Source: Megalopta genalis
Lineage: Eukaryota; Arthropoda; Insecta; Hymenoptera; Halictidae
Direction: 5' to 3'
Assembly (NCBI RefSeq): GCF_051020955.1
Contig: NC_135013.1
Span: forward strand, 38,377,087-38,441,086
DNA: 64,000 nt
The position numbers and the translations under genes are program-made. The notes below the pieces were generated by a model that was not told where the DNA came from, did not search any database, and worked only from the letters and a program-made list of their open reading frames with translations. Below, piece after piece: positions 43,855 to 54,865 of the stretch (its first letter is position 1; each line of letters starts with the position of its first letter).

Positions 43855-43931
43855 TAAATGTATACCAATATTTAAATGAGCTGCGTTTTAATTCTCCTAA
43901 AAAATCGGCACGAACTTTCCGGACAACCCAA

Positions 43932-44450
43932 TATCTTTCATCTTGAAACGCGCGGTGAGTTCCGCTGATAATCAGTGTCCCGGAGGATTTTTAATCTTAA
44001 GACAATGACTTGTTCATATGCAAGAAATATTGTGTTATCTGTAAACAGACATAAGCAACTTTTCTTATAAATTAAACTTGATGTTGCAGGATAATGATCA
44101 ACCGTTGCGAAAAACGAGAAAGTTACAATCGTTTTGAAACGATTGGTAGTAAATGTTTATTTTCAAATTTATTGTCAAGGAGAAATTGTCGTGAAAATGA
44201 TGCACGATAATTTGGAATACGTTCTACAAAATTTTTAACTGTATAATTCATACAAGTTATATTAAAGTTGATGCTCTACTAAATATATTTACTTAAATCT
44301 ACGAAATATGTTTTAAAAATAGTATAGAAATTCTTCAGTGGCATGTTTAAAAACTACTGTAACATTCTTTTTTATCAATCTCGGTGGAACGGTAATGTCG
44401 GATCGTTTTATATCTAGACCATTTTATGATCTAGCAGTCGATATTCAATA
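43932..44450. other. AT-rich unique sequence
   Basis: Nothing recognised between the mariner end and the next element. Confidence 0.45.
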
Positions 44451-44712
44451 TATGAGCCGTTTATTTTGGAAGTGGCATAAGTCACTTTGTTCTTAAGTTG
44501 ATCACTTTGTTTTTAAGTCGATATATTTAAGGGTTTGCGTTTTAATATGTTTAAAAATATGGATGCTAACTTTCGAGAAGATTTACTTGTATTTGTTATC
44601 TCAGGATACTGATATTTTTCTCAGTATAAATAATTTCGTATAAACATTAAAAAATCATCACTTTTCATTACGGTAAAGTAACTTATGCCACTTTCAAAAT
44701 AAACGGCTCATA
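44451..44712. mobile_element. TA-flanked MITE with 40-bp TIR (262 bp)
   Basis: ATGAGCCGTTTATTTTGGAA then GTGGCATAAGTCACTTTG on the left is matched by AAAGTAACTTATGCCAC then TTTCAAAATAAACGGCTCAT on the right, about 36 of 40 positions paired. TA is present on both sides. The TIR form and TA site fit a Tc1/mariner-type source. No coding sequence. No second copy in the window. Confidence 0.93.
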
Positions 44713-45679
44713 TGTCTTGTGGCGCCATCTGCAACGCCACTGTTCTACCGAGGATCGCCTTTCTAAGTTTGTAGCATCAGTCATGTTTAAAAGTAGAGTG
44801 CACCGTGCAATTGTGAGCGCGCATTGTAAAGTGAATAATTTCTTTCTATCGAACATACAAATTAAGTATTAAAGTGTTAACAATACTGCTCAGTGCATTG
44901 TTTATCTATAATCCAATAATTAACTTTTGCATCGTTGTGTATTCTTCAACTTTTGAAGAGGAAAATGACTCTTCTAAAAATCTACGAGGACCAGGTATGA
45001 AACAGCAATGTATCTATGAAGGAAGACTTATTTCTAATCAATCTATTTAGTAATTAACTAAATATATCATGTAGTATCATGCTAACCACGTTAACCCTTA
45101 ATTTGTATATTGAAATCATAAATGACTCGAATACTTTACTATTTTACTTATCATTAAATGCTATTTTATTTTCTATTAAAAGCTTAATTTTTCATATTTT
45201 TATTATTTCATATACCGAGAACAAAATTCAAAGGACAATTTATCTAGAACTAGATAAACATTTGCAATTTGTATTTGGTGTTTGTCGGGACCCCAACATA
45301 TCGGTTACTTTTGGCGGGACAATGTAGCATATTAGATAATTTAGTATAACGCCGTGTGGGGGCGCGGGAAAGTATGGTTGATAAGAGTTAATAGCCACAA
45401 CATTCGAGCTAAAGTAACCTCGTAACGGGAACAGCATCGCGGAATAAAGTCCATGAAGTTGCAAAAAATAATTCTGGAGACTATCTTGGAAAAACCATGC
45501 AGCGGAAGAGCGGCAATACTTACGTTGTTTTCAAGCGAGGCTTTTCAAAATTCATTGCGGGTAGAGGATGGTTTGCACATGCACGGTTCGCGACACAAGT
45601 TCGCGGGAACGATAAACCGCAGCAATTCACGAGAATTCACCGGGAATACAGTGTGAATTCACCGTCGGCCGCGTACGTT
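44713..45679. other. Unique sequence
   Basis: TTAACCCTTAATTTGTAT at 45091 resembles a TTAA-element start without a clear partner. GTCGGGACCCCAACATATCG and CGCCGTGTGGGGGCGCGGG at 45285-45370 look repeat-like, but no family could be assigned. No gene recognised. Confidence 0.35.
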
Positions 45680-45835
45680 GCTATTGAATAAAACAATAAG
45701 AAGCGATCCCGGTAACGGTCGTAACATGGATGACGACTGCAGGCGGGGGCAAATTCAAACAGCCATAACCCCTTCGTACTTATCTTCCGAGGACGACATT
45801 GCCCTTCGATGAGAAATATTGCCCTACTTCTCCCT
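45680..45835 (+). repeat. Dispersed repeat pair, copy Y0
   Basis: TATTGAATAAAACAATA, CGATCCCGGTAACGG, CAGCCATAACCCCTTC and TTCCGAGGACGACA recur in order at 47351-47510 with about one difference in six bases. Confidence 0.85.
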
Positions 45836-45842
45836 GGTTCAG

Positions 45843-46925
45843 GATATCCGGGAAAGAAAGTGGATGAAATTGAAAGCCTAAGAGATGCACCAGGATTTTT
45901 CAGGGAATGCTTCTGTCGCATTGTACAATGATTAGATAATACAGGGTGTCCCAGGTTTTAATGTTCAAACTTTGTCGATATATTCTATGGCACAAAGTAT
46001 GAAAGAAATGTTATGTAAACATAGGTCATATAGAGCTTTATTAAGAAGTTATAACAAAAATTCAGAATAGGAATAGTAATCAATTAAAAAAAAAAATAAT
46101 AAAAAATAAAAAAAAATCTTCGATCGATGTCAATCATGTATTGTTAACAACGGTTATTAATACATTTCGAAATGTATTAATAAACACAGCTTACATAAAC
46201 ACACGGCATGTGCTGATCTATTCAAGCCAATGCTCGCAGTAACAGCACGTTGATTACTATTCCTATTCTGAATTTTTGTTATAACTTCTTAATAAAGCTC
46301 TGTATGACCTACTATATGTTTACATAACATTTTTTTCTTACTTTGTGCCATAGAATACGCTAACAAAGTTCGAACATTAAAGCCTGGGTCACCCTGTATT
46401 TATACAGCTATGAAACTCCTGTTCCGAATTTTTCCTATTTTAATAGCTACGATAAAAAAGCGAGATCTGCAATATGTTATAGTAAATAATCGCAATTCTC
46501 CAAGCGGAGCCGTCATGAAAATCAAAGTTGGATCGAGTCTCATCCGTCACTGGAACTTTATTAACACCGTCACGGCCAATGACGCAGCGGTGGCGTCAAC
46601 TGTGTCATTTCTCACTTTCCGAATACTCGAATACATACCTAAACGTTGCCGCTTTAAAATGATTAATACTACCCCGAAGTTTAGTGAATATTCTCACGTC
46701 TCCCTCAAATAAGAACGAAACAAAAATGCATTTCCTCGTCGTGCCACCCTTTTACCAAAACCACCCTCTTAAATCGCGCGCGGTATTTTCGAATAGCCTG
46801 GAACTAACGTTCCATAAAGAGTGAAGAGTAATTCATCCGGGATCAAACGCGCTGCGCAACCCTCATCGTAGAAACCCTGCTCTTCGTCACGCGTTTCGGA
46901 AAAAATCCTGTCGAGCCTGAAATAC
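45843..46925 (+). repeat. Diverged segmental duplication, copy Y
   Basis: Collinear with copy X (39186-40285) outside the mobile elements each copy has received. It is preceded immediately by repeat 45680-45835, which copy X lacks. Confidence 0.75.
45940..46398 (-). mobile_element. Long-TIR element, CAGGGTGTCCCAGG family, copy 2
   Basis: TA-flanked, 459 bp. The outer arms match 12001-12434 closely (CAGGGTGTCCCAGGTTTTAA, then AAAGAAATGTTATGTAAAC). The inner part, including the A-rich tract and TACATTTCGAAATGTA, is inverted relative to the first copy. The right end has GGTCACCCTG instead of GGACACCCTG. It is inserted in duplication copy Y. Confidence 0.93.
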
Positions 46926-47350
46926 CTTAATACAATTGTGTGTGTGAGTAAATTAATAATTAGAAAGAAAATAATTCTATTGCAGACAGAACTATATTAA
47001 CGCGTTCTAGTTTTCGAGAATCTGCAATTTATAGTTAAAAAGTCGCTAATAATTTCCTCGACGGCAATAGCGAGCGCAACCGTGTGCCAATAAGTCACCA
47101 GAGTAACATGAATCATTTCGTTTGGGATTATCATGTAGAGACCAAATAATTCCAGAATATAATTTGAACATTCTGGAACATCGTTGCCTATATTAGAACT
47201 TGATATCTCACTTCCAAGTATATCGAATTAATTGTTAATTTCATTCTTCTCGCGAAGATATCATTTTTCTAAAAAAAAAAAGACATTTTGACCCAGCGTG
47301 ACGCCGGAGGATTAATAGTCATTTGGGTAGATAAAATGTTAATATAGCAG
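46926..47350. other. AT-rich unique sequence
   Basis: Nothing recognised. Confidence 0.45.
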
Positions 47351-47510
47351 CAGCTACTATTGAATAAAACAATACGAAACGATCCGGGCAACGGTTGTAA
47401 CGTGGATCACGGCTGCGGGTGGGGGCGAGTTCAGACAGCCATAACCCCTTCATACTTATTTTCCGAGGACGACACCGCGGCTCGATGACAAATATTGTTC
47501 CCCCTAGCTC
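47351..47510 (+). repeat. Dispersed repeat pair, copy Z
   Basis: Partner of 45680-45835, same orientation, about 1.67 kb away. Open frames here and there overlap the conserved part but differ in length, which does not suggest coding constraint. Confidence 0.85.
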
Positions 47511-47870
47511 CCTGGTCGATCGTATTTTGTCCCGGTTTATGGTGCGTGTACAAGGATTTACCGACGGTGCCCGCCACCGCATCTTATCCACGGCACATGG
47601 CCTGACGAAGCGTCGGGGGCTACGAACAAGAAACCGGCTTCGAAAGGATGATTTATGGGCTGACCACGGTCTCGCCTCGAATTTTTCCTCTCTTAGGAAA
47701 ATCGGTTTATCGTCCGGGGAACGCGATTGTAATGTATCGTCTCACGCCAGGCTTCGAAATGTTCATTTGCGGAACGCCGACCCCCGGATACGAACACTCC
47801 GACGCTTCCGATAATGTTTATAAATCGGTTGCTGATTCCTATGCGAAATTAAAACGTTCTACATCGATTA
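47511..47870. other. CpG-rich unique sequence
   Basis: Two overlapping plus frames (131 and 93 codons) without recognised motifs. Not called as genes. Confidence 0.35.
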
Positions 47871-48091
47871 TGACCGGACTGCAGATTTTCTGCATTCATG
47901 GTGCCAGCCGAGTGGCGGCTGGAATTTAAAAAATTCTGAACACGTAAGAGGAATTTAAGTAATTTTGTTGCGTTACTTACAACTTATACAAATCATTAAA
48001 AGAAACAATTTATTTTTATTTAATTTCTGTTTCTCGCGATCGTCTTCGAAAATTTCTATTTTGCATAAAAACCCACAGTTCAATTATAACG
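47871..48091 (+). mobile_element. ACTGCGG-family MITE
   Basis: TGACCGGACTGCAGATTTTC and TTGCATAAAAACCCACAGTT are inverted ends about 215 bp apart. An inner ATCATTAAAAGAAACAATTT matches the ATTAAGAAAAGAAATAC segment of 26302-26518. Confidence 0.72.
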
Positions 48092-49581
48092 TACAGAAGA
48101 ATTCATTTATTCTTTCAGTATTTAGAATTATTAAAAAATTACGCGATTACATGTTCGTTTATTATCCTAAAAAATGCACGAAATTTGCAATTTGTTTCTA
48201 AGTTACAACTAGCTTGGAATTTGATTTTATCCGTATACATAAATTTAGTTGCGTTTGTTTTGCTCATATTTTGTTAATACCTTGATTGATCCAATTTTAG
48301 TTTATTTAAAATTCCATGTTTCACGAGAATGCGTCAAAGATTTACTGGAACGTGTAAATGGAATAGAAATGAATGTTGGAATGGTAGAAAATAATTGTTA
48401 CCAGGATGAAACATTTAATAAAAATCAATCGAGCTTTTACTGAACTTTTTCAGAGGAACTATCTATTTTTTAGCACACGAAATATTTTCATTATTTTGGT
48501 TCCGATCGAATAGCCAACAAAAATGAATGTACAATACATATGATACAAAAGAATATCTGCAGGAATTACAACGAAATGAAAACTGAATAGATCCATAAAT
48601 TTTCATTTAAATTGGCCTCGGTGCAACTACAGAGGTTTCTTGAATCGCGTGAACATTGATAGACGCTTCTCTCTCGATCTTTTTGATTCTTTATTATCTT
48701 GATTGTCCCACCTATTGTTTAATTGTGCACCGTGAGCGGGTGAAATTGTTTCCCGAGCATTCCATTTTCCCGGGAACACATTGCACGCGAAGATCGTTAA
48801 TCGATCAGCGCCCTTCGTGTTTCACTATCGCTCGCGCACACACCCGCGGAAATTACGTGCCCGCGTAGTCGAAATTTCGGCGCGCCTAACAAACTGGGCC
48901 CGCCCAGCGATAACCGACACGAAATCGTCGAGATTATTGCGTTTTTTCGCCATGTTGCTTCCTCTCTCTCTCTTTCTCTCTTTCTCTCCCTCTCTCGTTC
49001 CCGGTTTTTCCAATTTAAACGCAATGTCAACAGTCGACAAGCATTCGCATTGAGGCCTCGAGGATCGACAACAAATCCTTGCGTATGGAAAACTTGCAGC
49101 GCGAGCCAATTAATTGCAACTCAACGGAATGACTGTTTGCCGGCCGGAATTTGAACTGGGCAAATTAATGAAACGGCCGCGCGCTTGTCAGTGTAAAAAT
49201 TACTACGAAACACGGGAACAAAACGTAGAAGAACCGTGGCGTTTAGAGTGGTAGCTTCTCTGATCGATGACAATGCTATTTGAAGCCTCGTCGTGCCAGG
49301 ATTATCGATGCCAGAGCATCGGGAATCGTTTGAATTAGAACTAGATCGGATCTGGTAATCTGATCTAAATTAAATCTGGCCGAATCGTCGATTAGACACG
49401 TTTGCTAGTATTCTAAGGTTCAAATTGAATTTGTTTTAAATCCAACTTGGATTTGTGAGCCAAGGAAAATTGACCCCGCTAGAGGACGATCAGCTATATA
49501 TGTACTGTTGAATTATAATTAGACTGAGATTTAATCGGGACCAAGCTCGCGACAGAAATGTGCTTCTAAATAAAGCGCGAA
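48092..49581. other. Unique sequence with CT-rich tract
   Basis: A CT-rich low-complexity run lies at 48959-48999. A plus frame to 48443 ends ..LLERVNGIEMNVGMVENN.. and looks coding-like, but it lacks an ATG and I cannot place it. CpG-rich open frames at 48656-49110 occur on both strands. Confidence 0.4.
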
Positions 49582-49772
49582 GTTATGTCTGGACTGCAGA
49601 TTAAAAGTAGTGTTACTATTAAAAGCATCCTAAAACGTCATTGTATTATTCCAAATCTATTAAGAATGATTCAAAGTGAATGAACTTGAATTAACAACAT
49701 CCTTGATTTCTATTCCTTGCAATTGATGCAGACAATTTTCATTTCGCACAAAATACCGCGTTCTAGTTATAA
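49582..49772 (+). mobile_element. ACTGCGG-family MITE
   Basis: GTTATGTCTGGACTGCAGAT and CGCACAAAATACCGCGTTCT followed by AGTTATAAG are inverted. The outer GTTATA/TATAAC extension of the TIR is visible on both sides. The inner TTGCAATTGATGCAGACAAT matches 26640-26880. Confidence 0.72.
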
Positions 49773-50120
49773 GTGCAGTTAACGCAACCGGGGCGTGAAA
49801 AAATGATCAGCTGAGCTATTGTTAGGCCGGAATCAATACTATCCGCCTAATATCGCTTCAAGCAGGGGTCAGCTTCGAAGCCGAGTTAGTCCTAGGTTAG
49901 GTCTAAATCGAATTTGATTGTCGGAACTTAAGCCTGGATTTCAGTCTAAGTTAATCCTAAATTAGATCTGTGCCACACGCAAGCTAAGCTTTCATTAAAT
50001 CTGTACCACGTATGGGCTAAATACAGTCTAAGCCAGGACAAGGTGTCGGAGTCCTCCCGTAGATCTGGAGATAATGTGCTGCATAAACACACGATGTTAC
50101 TGTAAATACGAATATTTGAT
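49773..50120. other. Unique sequence with loose GGATCT/AGATCT-type repeats
   Basis: From 49330 to 50010 short words such as CTAAGTTAATCC, AGTCTAAG and AAATCTG recur irregularly. No unit length can be fixed. Confidence 0.35.
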
Positions 50121-50850
50121 TTCAACGCTGAACCTACCGAGCCGGTCAAAATGACAGATTTTATCGTGTATTTTTATTCATATATTTTATTTAAAAATCG
50201 TCGGAGTTATGATGACCGGACAGCGAATTTTATGCATTTATAGCAAAAATGAGGAGATATAACGAAGAGTTTATCCCGTCGGCAAATAAAATTATTAATA
50301 GTATATTATTTATTCCATTATAACCCAATTATTAACTACAAGAAGAAATATTAATTATTTAAATTCATTTAAAAAATTGTAGATGATAAAAAAGCAAAAT
50401 AATTTAAATTTGATTACGGTACACCTATATATATTATTTGTATATATAGTATCTATTATATGTATATTGCATTTTGCGATGCTACATATAATAATGTATA
50501 CATGTAATCTGTTATTATTAATAGATTTTATATGTCTGTGTTATTAATGTAGAATACAACATCACAATCGATTAACAAAAAGCAGTGAAAATATTAAAAG
50601 AAACTAAGAATGTGTTCACGTATCAATTTGAACTTGTTAAAATTATGAAAGAAAGGAAAGGACCTGTGCTTGACTCCTATGTCTTGCAACTTAGGTAACA
50701 ATTTTTTACTTTGCACGAAGATCCGCAGTTCAATGACGACCCTTTCATCGGCAGAAATTGAATAAATCTTTTGGTCGAAGTACACAGTAAGGTAAAAATG
50801 TCGACGAAGTGTTAAATAAATTCAGTCTTGTCATTCTTATGAAGCCATCC
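50121..50850 (+). mobile_element. Family A remnant split by an ACTGCGG element
   Basis: CGCTGAACCTACCGAGCCGG then TCAAAATGACAG at 50125-50157 is a decayed family A left end with its palindrome. AAATAAATTCAGTCTTGTCA at 50812 is the family A 3' interior. The material between them is the 536-bp ACTGCGG-family element. TTAA ends are lost. Confidence 0.6.
50206..50741 (+). mobile_element. ACTGCGG-family MITE, long copy (536 bp)
   Basis: GTTATGATGACCGGACAGCG then AATTTTATGCATTTATAGC on the left and TTTGCACGAAGATCCGCAGT on the right are inverted. The copy is about 320 bp longer than usual, and the excess is AT-rich (50290-50600), perhaps a further insertion that I cannot delimit. Confidence 0.65.
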
Positions 50851-51484
50851 GCGACAAACAGTTTTAATTTTCGATGGCTTGAAAATGTTCTCAGAGTACA
50901 GAGATTCAAATGGAGTCGTCTTTGCATCGACTAGTCTTTGACGATATTAATACACCGTGGTCGTTTTTTCCTTCCGGATTCTCCCCTCGACGGCATGAAA
51001 TATTAAGATAAATGTATTATACGGACGTCGAACGACGCCTTGAAAAATAGCACGTCACTCCTCAGAAATAAATGAATATCTTAGCCGCGGCACCATCAAT
51101 CTTATTGCTTATCGACCGGCTGATACGTGTACCTACACCGAGGCTAATACGTTTCAATTCGACGGGATGCGATGGCCGGAAGTGTGCGGCTTCCATTTTT
51201 ATTCGCCGGCGCACTCGGAAGTAAGCTCCCGGAACGGCCAATGAAAACGCTGAATCGCTTTTACCTAACGCAATTTCATTTCGCGGAAAGCGGCCCACTT
51301 TGACTGCATAAACCTTTATATTATGTACTGGCCGGTTAAGAATCCGGCTGCTCGGGCGCGAATCTATCGGAAAATTCGATCGTTCCGTTTAACTCTTATC
51401 TCGTCGATGGATAAGCAATTCTTACGTTAGTCGAATCGATTCGGAGAATATTATTTCAACGCAGAAAAAAATCGAGTACACAGG

Positions 51485-51486
<2 letters not shown>
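50851..51486. other. Unique sequence
   Basis: CpG-rich from 51070 to 51400. Nothing recognised. Confidence 0.4.

Positions 51487-51576
<90 letters not shown>
51487..51576. repeat. (AG)n microsatellite, about 45 units
   Basis: Perfect AG repeat of about 90 bp, the longest dinucleotide tract in the window. Confidence 0.98.
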
Positions 51577-51580
<4 letters not shown>

Positions 51581-51677
51581 CTTTTCTAGCAGAAATTAAC
51601 GAGCTGGCAGAAATGAAAAGTTGAAAAATTCGGACATGTTTTACAAAAACGGCTTTTGAATAGACCAAATTCTTTTT

Positions 51678-52215
51678 CTACCGGAAATCGATGAGTCGCA
51701 TTGTCAGAGAAATGTTCGTCGTTGTTTTTGAATCTCCGATGAAATAGTCAAAAAATATTTCCGCATCGAATATCGGCGAATTCTGCCGTCGAACAAATTT
51801 TCCATCCACGTGTTTCACGAGTGGAACGACGCGAAGGATTAACAGCATTGTAAAACATTTAATTCCGTGCGCGGGCATATTTAAAACGGAACCCATCAAA
51901 GAATCATCATAATAAAAGTTAACAATAACGTTTCCCGACCTCCGTTTAAACAGACCGAAATTTTTCGTGTTGGAAATTAGTGAACTGTGGCAGTGAAACA
52001 AACGCTTTTAATTCGTGCACCGTGCGCGAAGGATTGCGAAGGATTAACAGCATTGTGAAATATTTAATTCGGTACGTGGGAATCATGAAAGCGCGACAAC
52101 ACGCGAGATTCATTATGAAAAATATTAATTTCTGTGCCAGAGATCGATGAATCGCGTGGTCGAAAAATTCGTTACTACGCGCGCCGCGCTGTATGAAACG
52201 ACGCGAAAGGTTAAA
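51678..52215 (+). repeat. Degenerate direct repeats
   Basis: GCGAAGGATTAACAGCATTGT followed by AAAAYATTTAATTC occurs at about 51830 and 52034. ATCGATGARTCGC occurs at 51686 and 52143, and AACGACGCGAAAGGTTAA at 52196 is a third relative. The order suggests two to three old tandem units of 200-350 bp. Confidence 0.55.
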
Positions 52216-52432
52216 ACGTCGTTGGAGAAGATTGATTTCGAGTGTCTTTTCAGCGTTCGGGTGTAATGAACCGAAAATGGAACAGTTTGGCGGGTGTGCA
52301 GGTTATCCGGCCGTTCGGATTCCACCGATTCCGCGTGTTATTAACGTTATTAAACGTCAGTTTGGTCGTCGCTCCGCGGTTTTTCGGTTGCGATCATTTA
52401 ACGGGGCCGTTCGATCGAAATTTTACGCCGGC

Positions 52433-52489
<57 letters not shown>

Positions 52490-53581
52490 GGGAGGGAAAT
52501 AGAACGGGAGAGACGGAGATGATAACTCGGTCGGTGGACACGGCGGTTATACACGGTGGCTCGTGCACACGCGGAAACGTACTAATTGATTAATGGTCGG
52601 CAGATGTAGGGGCACCATGCTAATTTGCCCCGTGCCTGTTAACACTCCCGTAAAATCTGTTAAACCCGACGCCGTAATAAGCGTCACGCTTCCGCCGGCC
52701 CATTCACTCGAATTTATTGAATTCGTCCATAGCGGTCGTCCCGTGAATTATTCCGCCTTTGTCAATGGAACAACTTCTACACGGGTCTCCGTAAAACTGT
52801 CGCGGCTTTTCCCCATCATTAACTCGTTTCCCGCTACACCGACCGTAACCGCATCCTTTGACCAGAAATTCATTTCCATCGCGATCCGCGTCGCTCGCAT
52901 CGAACAAGTTTGCATCCGGGATTTCGACATTGCGGGACATTTCTATTTTCTAATCTCGCTCTCATTAATTATTCCCGTTATTTTGATTTTATGGGATTTT
53001 TCCGTAACGCGTTAACGAATCGACCGCGACCCGCTTTCCAACTTCTGCGGCAACAATTTTGCACAGTGCACTTTCCGTGAATGGTGTGCTTATCATTAAC
53101 GAAGCGACCGAGCCCCTTTCACATCATGATTCGCAACAAAAATCTCGCGTCTCCCGATTTTCCAACGCTACACATTTTTTTCACGGGACGAATGTTGGAC
53201 TGCGGAAGCTTTGATGGGCTGGCTCCGTAATTGAAGAAACAACAAATTAATTTATACAATTTATTATGCAATCGTAGCACGACCATTGGGAATACGGTCG
53301 CGTTCTACCGAATTAATTATCACGAGTTGCGGTTTCGACGTCTCTATTACTTCTATTGAAATTGTAAATCACGAACTTGTTCTTCTAGCGAACTTGTAAC
53401 CGATTCTGATTGAATTTCAAAGTTCTCGGAAATCTCGATTCGCGTTACGTATGTTCTCGTTGATAGCGCGCGGGAACGTTTGATGTTGCGCGGCGAAAAA
53501 AAACGAATGCAAACGAAAAGTGATAAACTGGCCGCACGGTTTTCTTGCCCGAATCGCTAAACAATTTGCTCTCTGTTGCAG
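52216..53581. other. CpG-rich unique block with (GA)n
   Basis: A (GA)n tract lies at 52435-52486. An ATG frame of 140 codons at 52593-53015 has no known motif, and minus frames overlap it. The last 30 bases form the pyrimidine-rich acceptor of the exon candidate at 53582. Confidence 0.4.
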
Positions 53582-53671
53582 GAATGCGCCGAGAATGCGT
53601 TGAATTGATTCCACTTCGACGAATTTTGGCTTCGGGAATGAATTCGACCGTGCTGCTCTTCCTTCTGACTG
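53582..53671 (+). CDS. Candidate first coding exon with signal peptide
   Basis: The acceptor TTTGCTCTCTGTTGCAG and the donor CTG followed by GTGAGTAC fit consensus at both ends of this 90-nt piece. An ATG at 53584 is in frame with a second ATG at 53638, and the frame stays open to the donor, which falls after the first base of a codon. From the second ATG it reads MNSTVLLFLLTG, a short hydrophobic run typical of the start of a signal peptide on secreted or membrane proteins. Residues before it (MRRECVELIPLRRI..) would make a poor signal, so the second start is more likely. The next exon is not identifiable in the window, so the product is unknown. A minus frame is also open here, which lowers certainty. 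Confidence 0.42.
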
Positions 53672-54865
53672 GTGAGTACCGAATTCTCTGATTTTTGTTA
53701 AAGCTTTGCTCGAACCCTTCGACAATGGAAAGACCAACAAAGAAACTCAACGAATTCAACAGTCTGAAAATGAAACAAAATTATACTATTATCTTCCTAA
53801 GAAAGAACTGCTAATCTCTACAAAGAATTTCTATTGTCGATAAAATGAAACAAAGTGTGATCAATTTAGATCATTATTGTTCACAGAAAAAATTGTTATA
53901 TACAGCTTAATATTTTGATCTCCGAAGATTACAAACTGCAATCAATTTTAACTTGTATCTTTCACAAGAAAGACTACCGATACGAAAAATTACCGTTTAG
54001 AATTATAACAGATCCCTGCACATGAGTTGCAATCACTTAAAAATCACATACTCTTTCTTCGAACTATATAAACCGCCTCCGAAGCGTTTCAAAACTGTGT
54101 GTTCAGTCTATCTGATATTATTTCGCGATACTTATCGTCCACTCGAAAGCATTCGACTGAATAGCGCGAACTATAGGTCGGGCAAGACAAGGGGCAGTTG
54201 CCGAAAAAAAAGGAGACCCGTTTCTCTCATGAGTGTTTCAATAAACCAATCACCGAGCAGCTCGAAAACACCGAGACGTCGACGTTATCGCGAGCCTCGG
54301 GCCTCCGAGAGAAACCGAATCCAAATTACCCTTCCGTTCAGGCCTCGAAAAAGATCGCAGATTGCCGGGAGTCCATTGTCTTAAGGAGGACCCATATAAT
54401 AACAGCCCTATCTGTCCATTAATCTATACACAGTTGAACCCCCGAACACGCCCCCTGGGAACAGAGATCCCTTTCCACCCCTCGCGCCGGCTATTATCAA
54501 GGTGAGACGGGGACAGGCGTGGCCTATCCATGGGTCATATGGGGTACGTGAATAGGGCTGGCTTCCACTTCCATCACCGAACTCGATCCTATTTTTTATT
54601 CCGTTGCCAGGCCACCGAAATTTCAATAGACTTTTCATACATTTTCAAGATTTCTGCGCGTGTCTTTAGCGATATTTTTTTAATTATGAGCTGAAGTGAG
54701 TGGACTTATTCATAAATCTTAAATAGTAATTCATGGATTACTTATACATTTATATTATATGATTTTAAGATAATAAAATACATGCAGACGCTTCGATATT
54801 GTGTTCAACAAGCAAAACAGACAGTTTGAATCCTTATCGGACGTGTGTCACGTCCCACGTGGCAT
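53672..54865. other. Unique sequence (intron of the candidate gene, if real)
   Basis: AT-rich to 54150, then CpG-rich to about 54640, then AT-rich. Open frames of up to 120 codons at 54022-54638 lie on both strands. No downstream exon could be picked out. Confidence 0.4.

Larger units (their letters stand above)
42831..43931 (+). mobile_element. 5'-truncated mariner element interrupted by piggyBac
   Basis: The last third of a mariner transposase is followed by a 3' terminal repeat with TCGGCACGAACTTTCCGG and GACAACCCA next to ATA, the usual form of mariner ends. The 5' end and the N-terminal two thirds are missing. A 659-bp TTAA element (43046-43704) sits in the coding sequence. Confidence 0.95.

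Noticed and set aside
45091..45390. Possible TTAA element starting TTAACCCTTAATTTGTAT
   Set aside because: The candidate right end (GATAAGAGTTAA) pairs too poorly to count as an inverted repeat.
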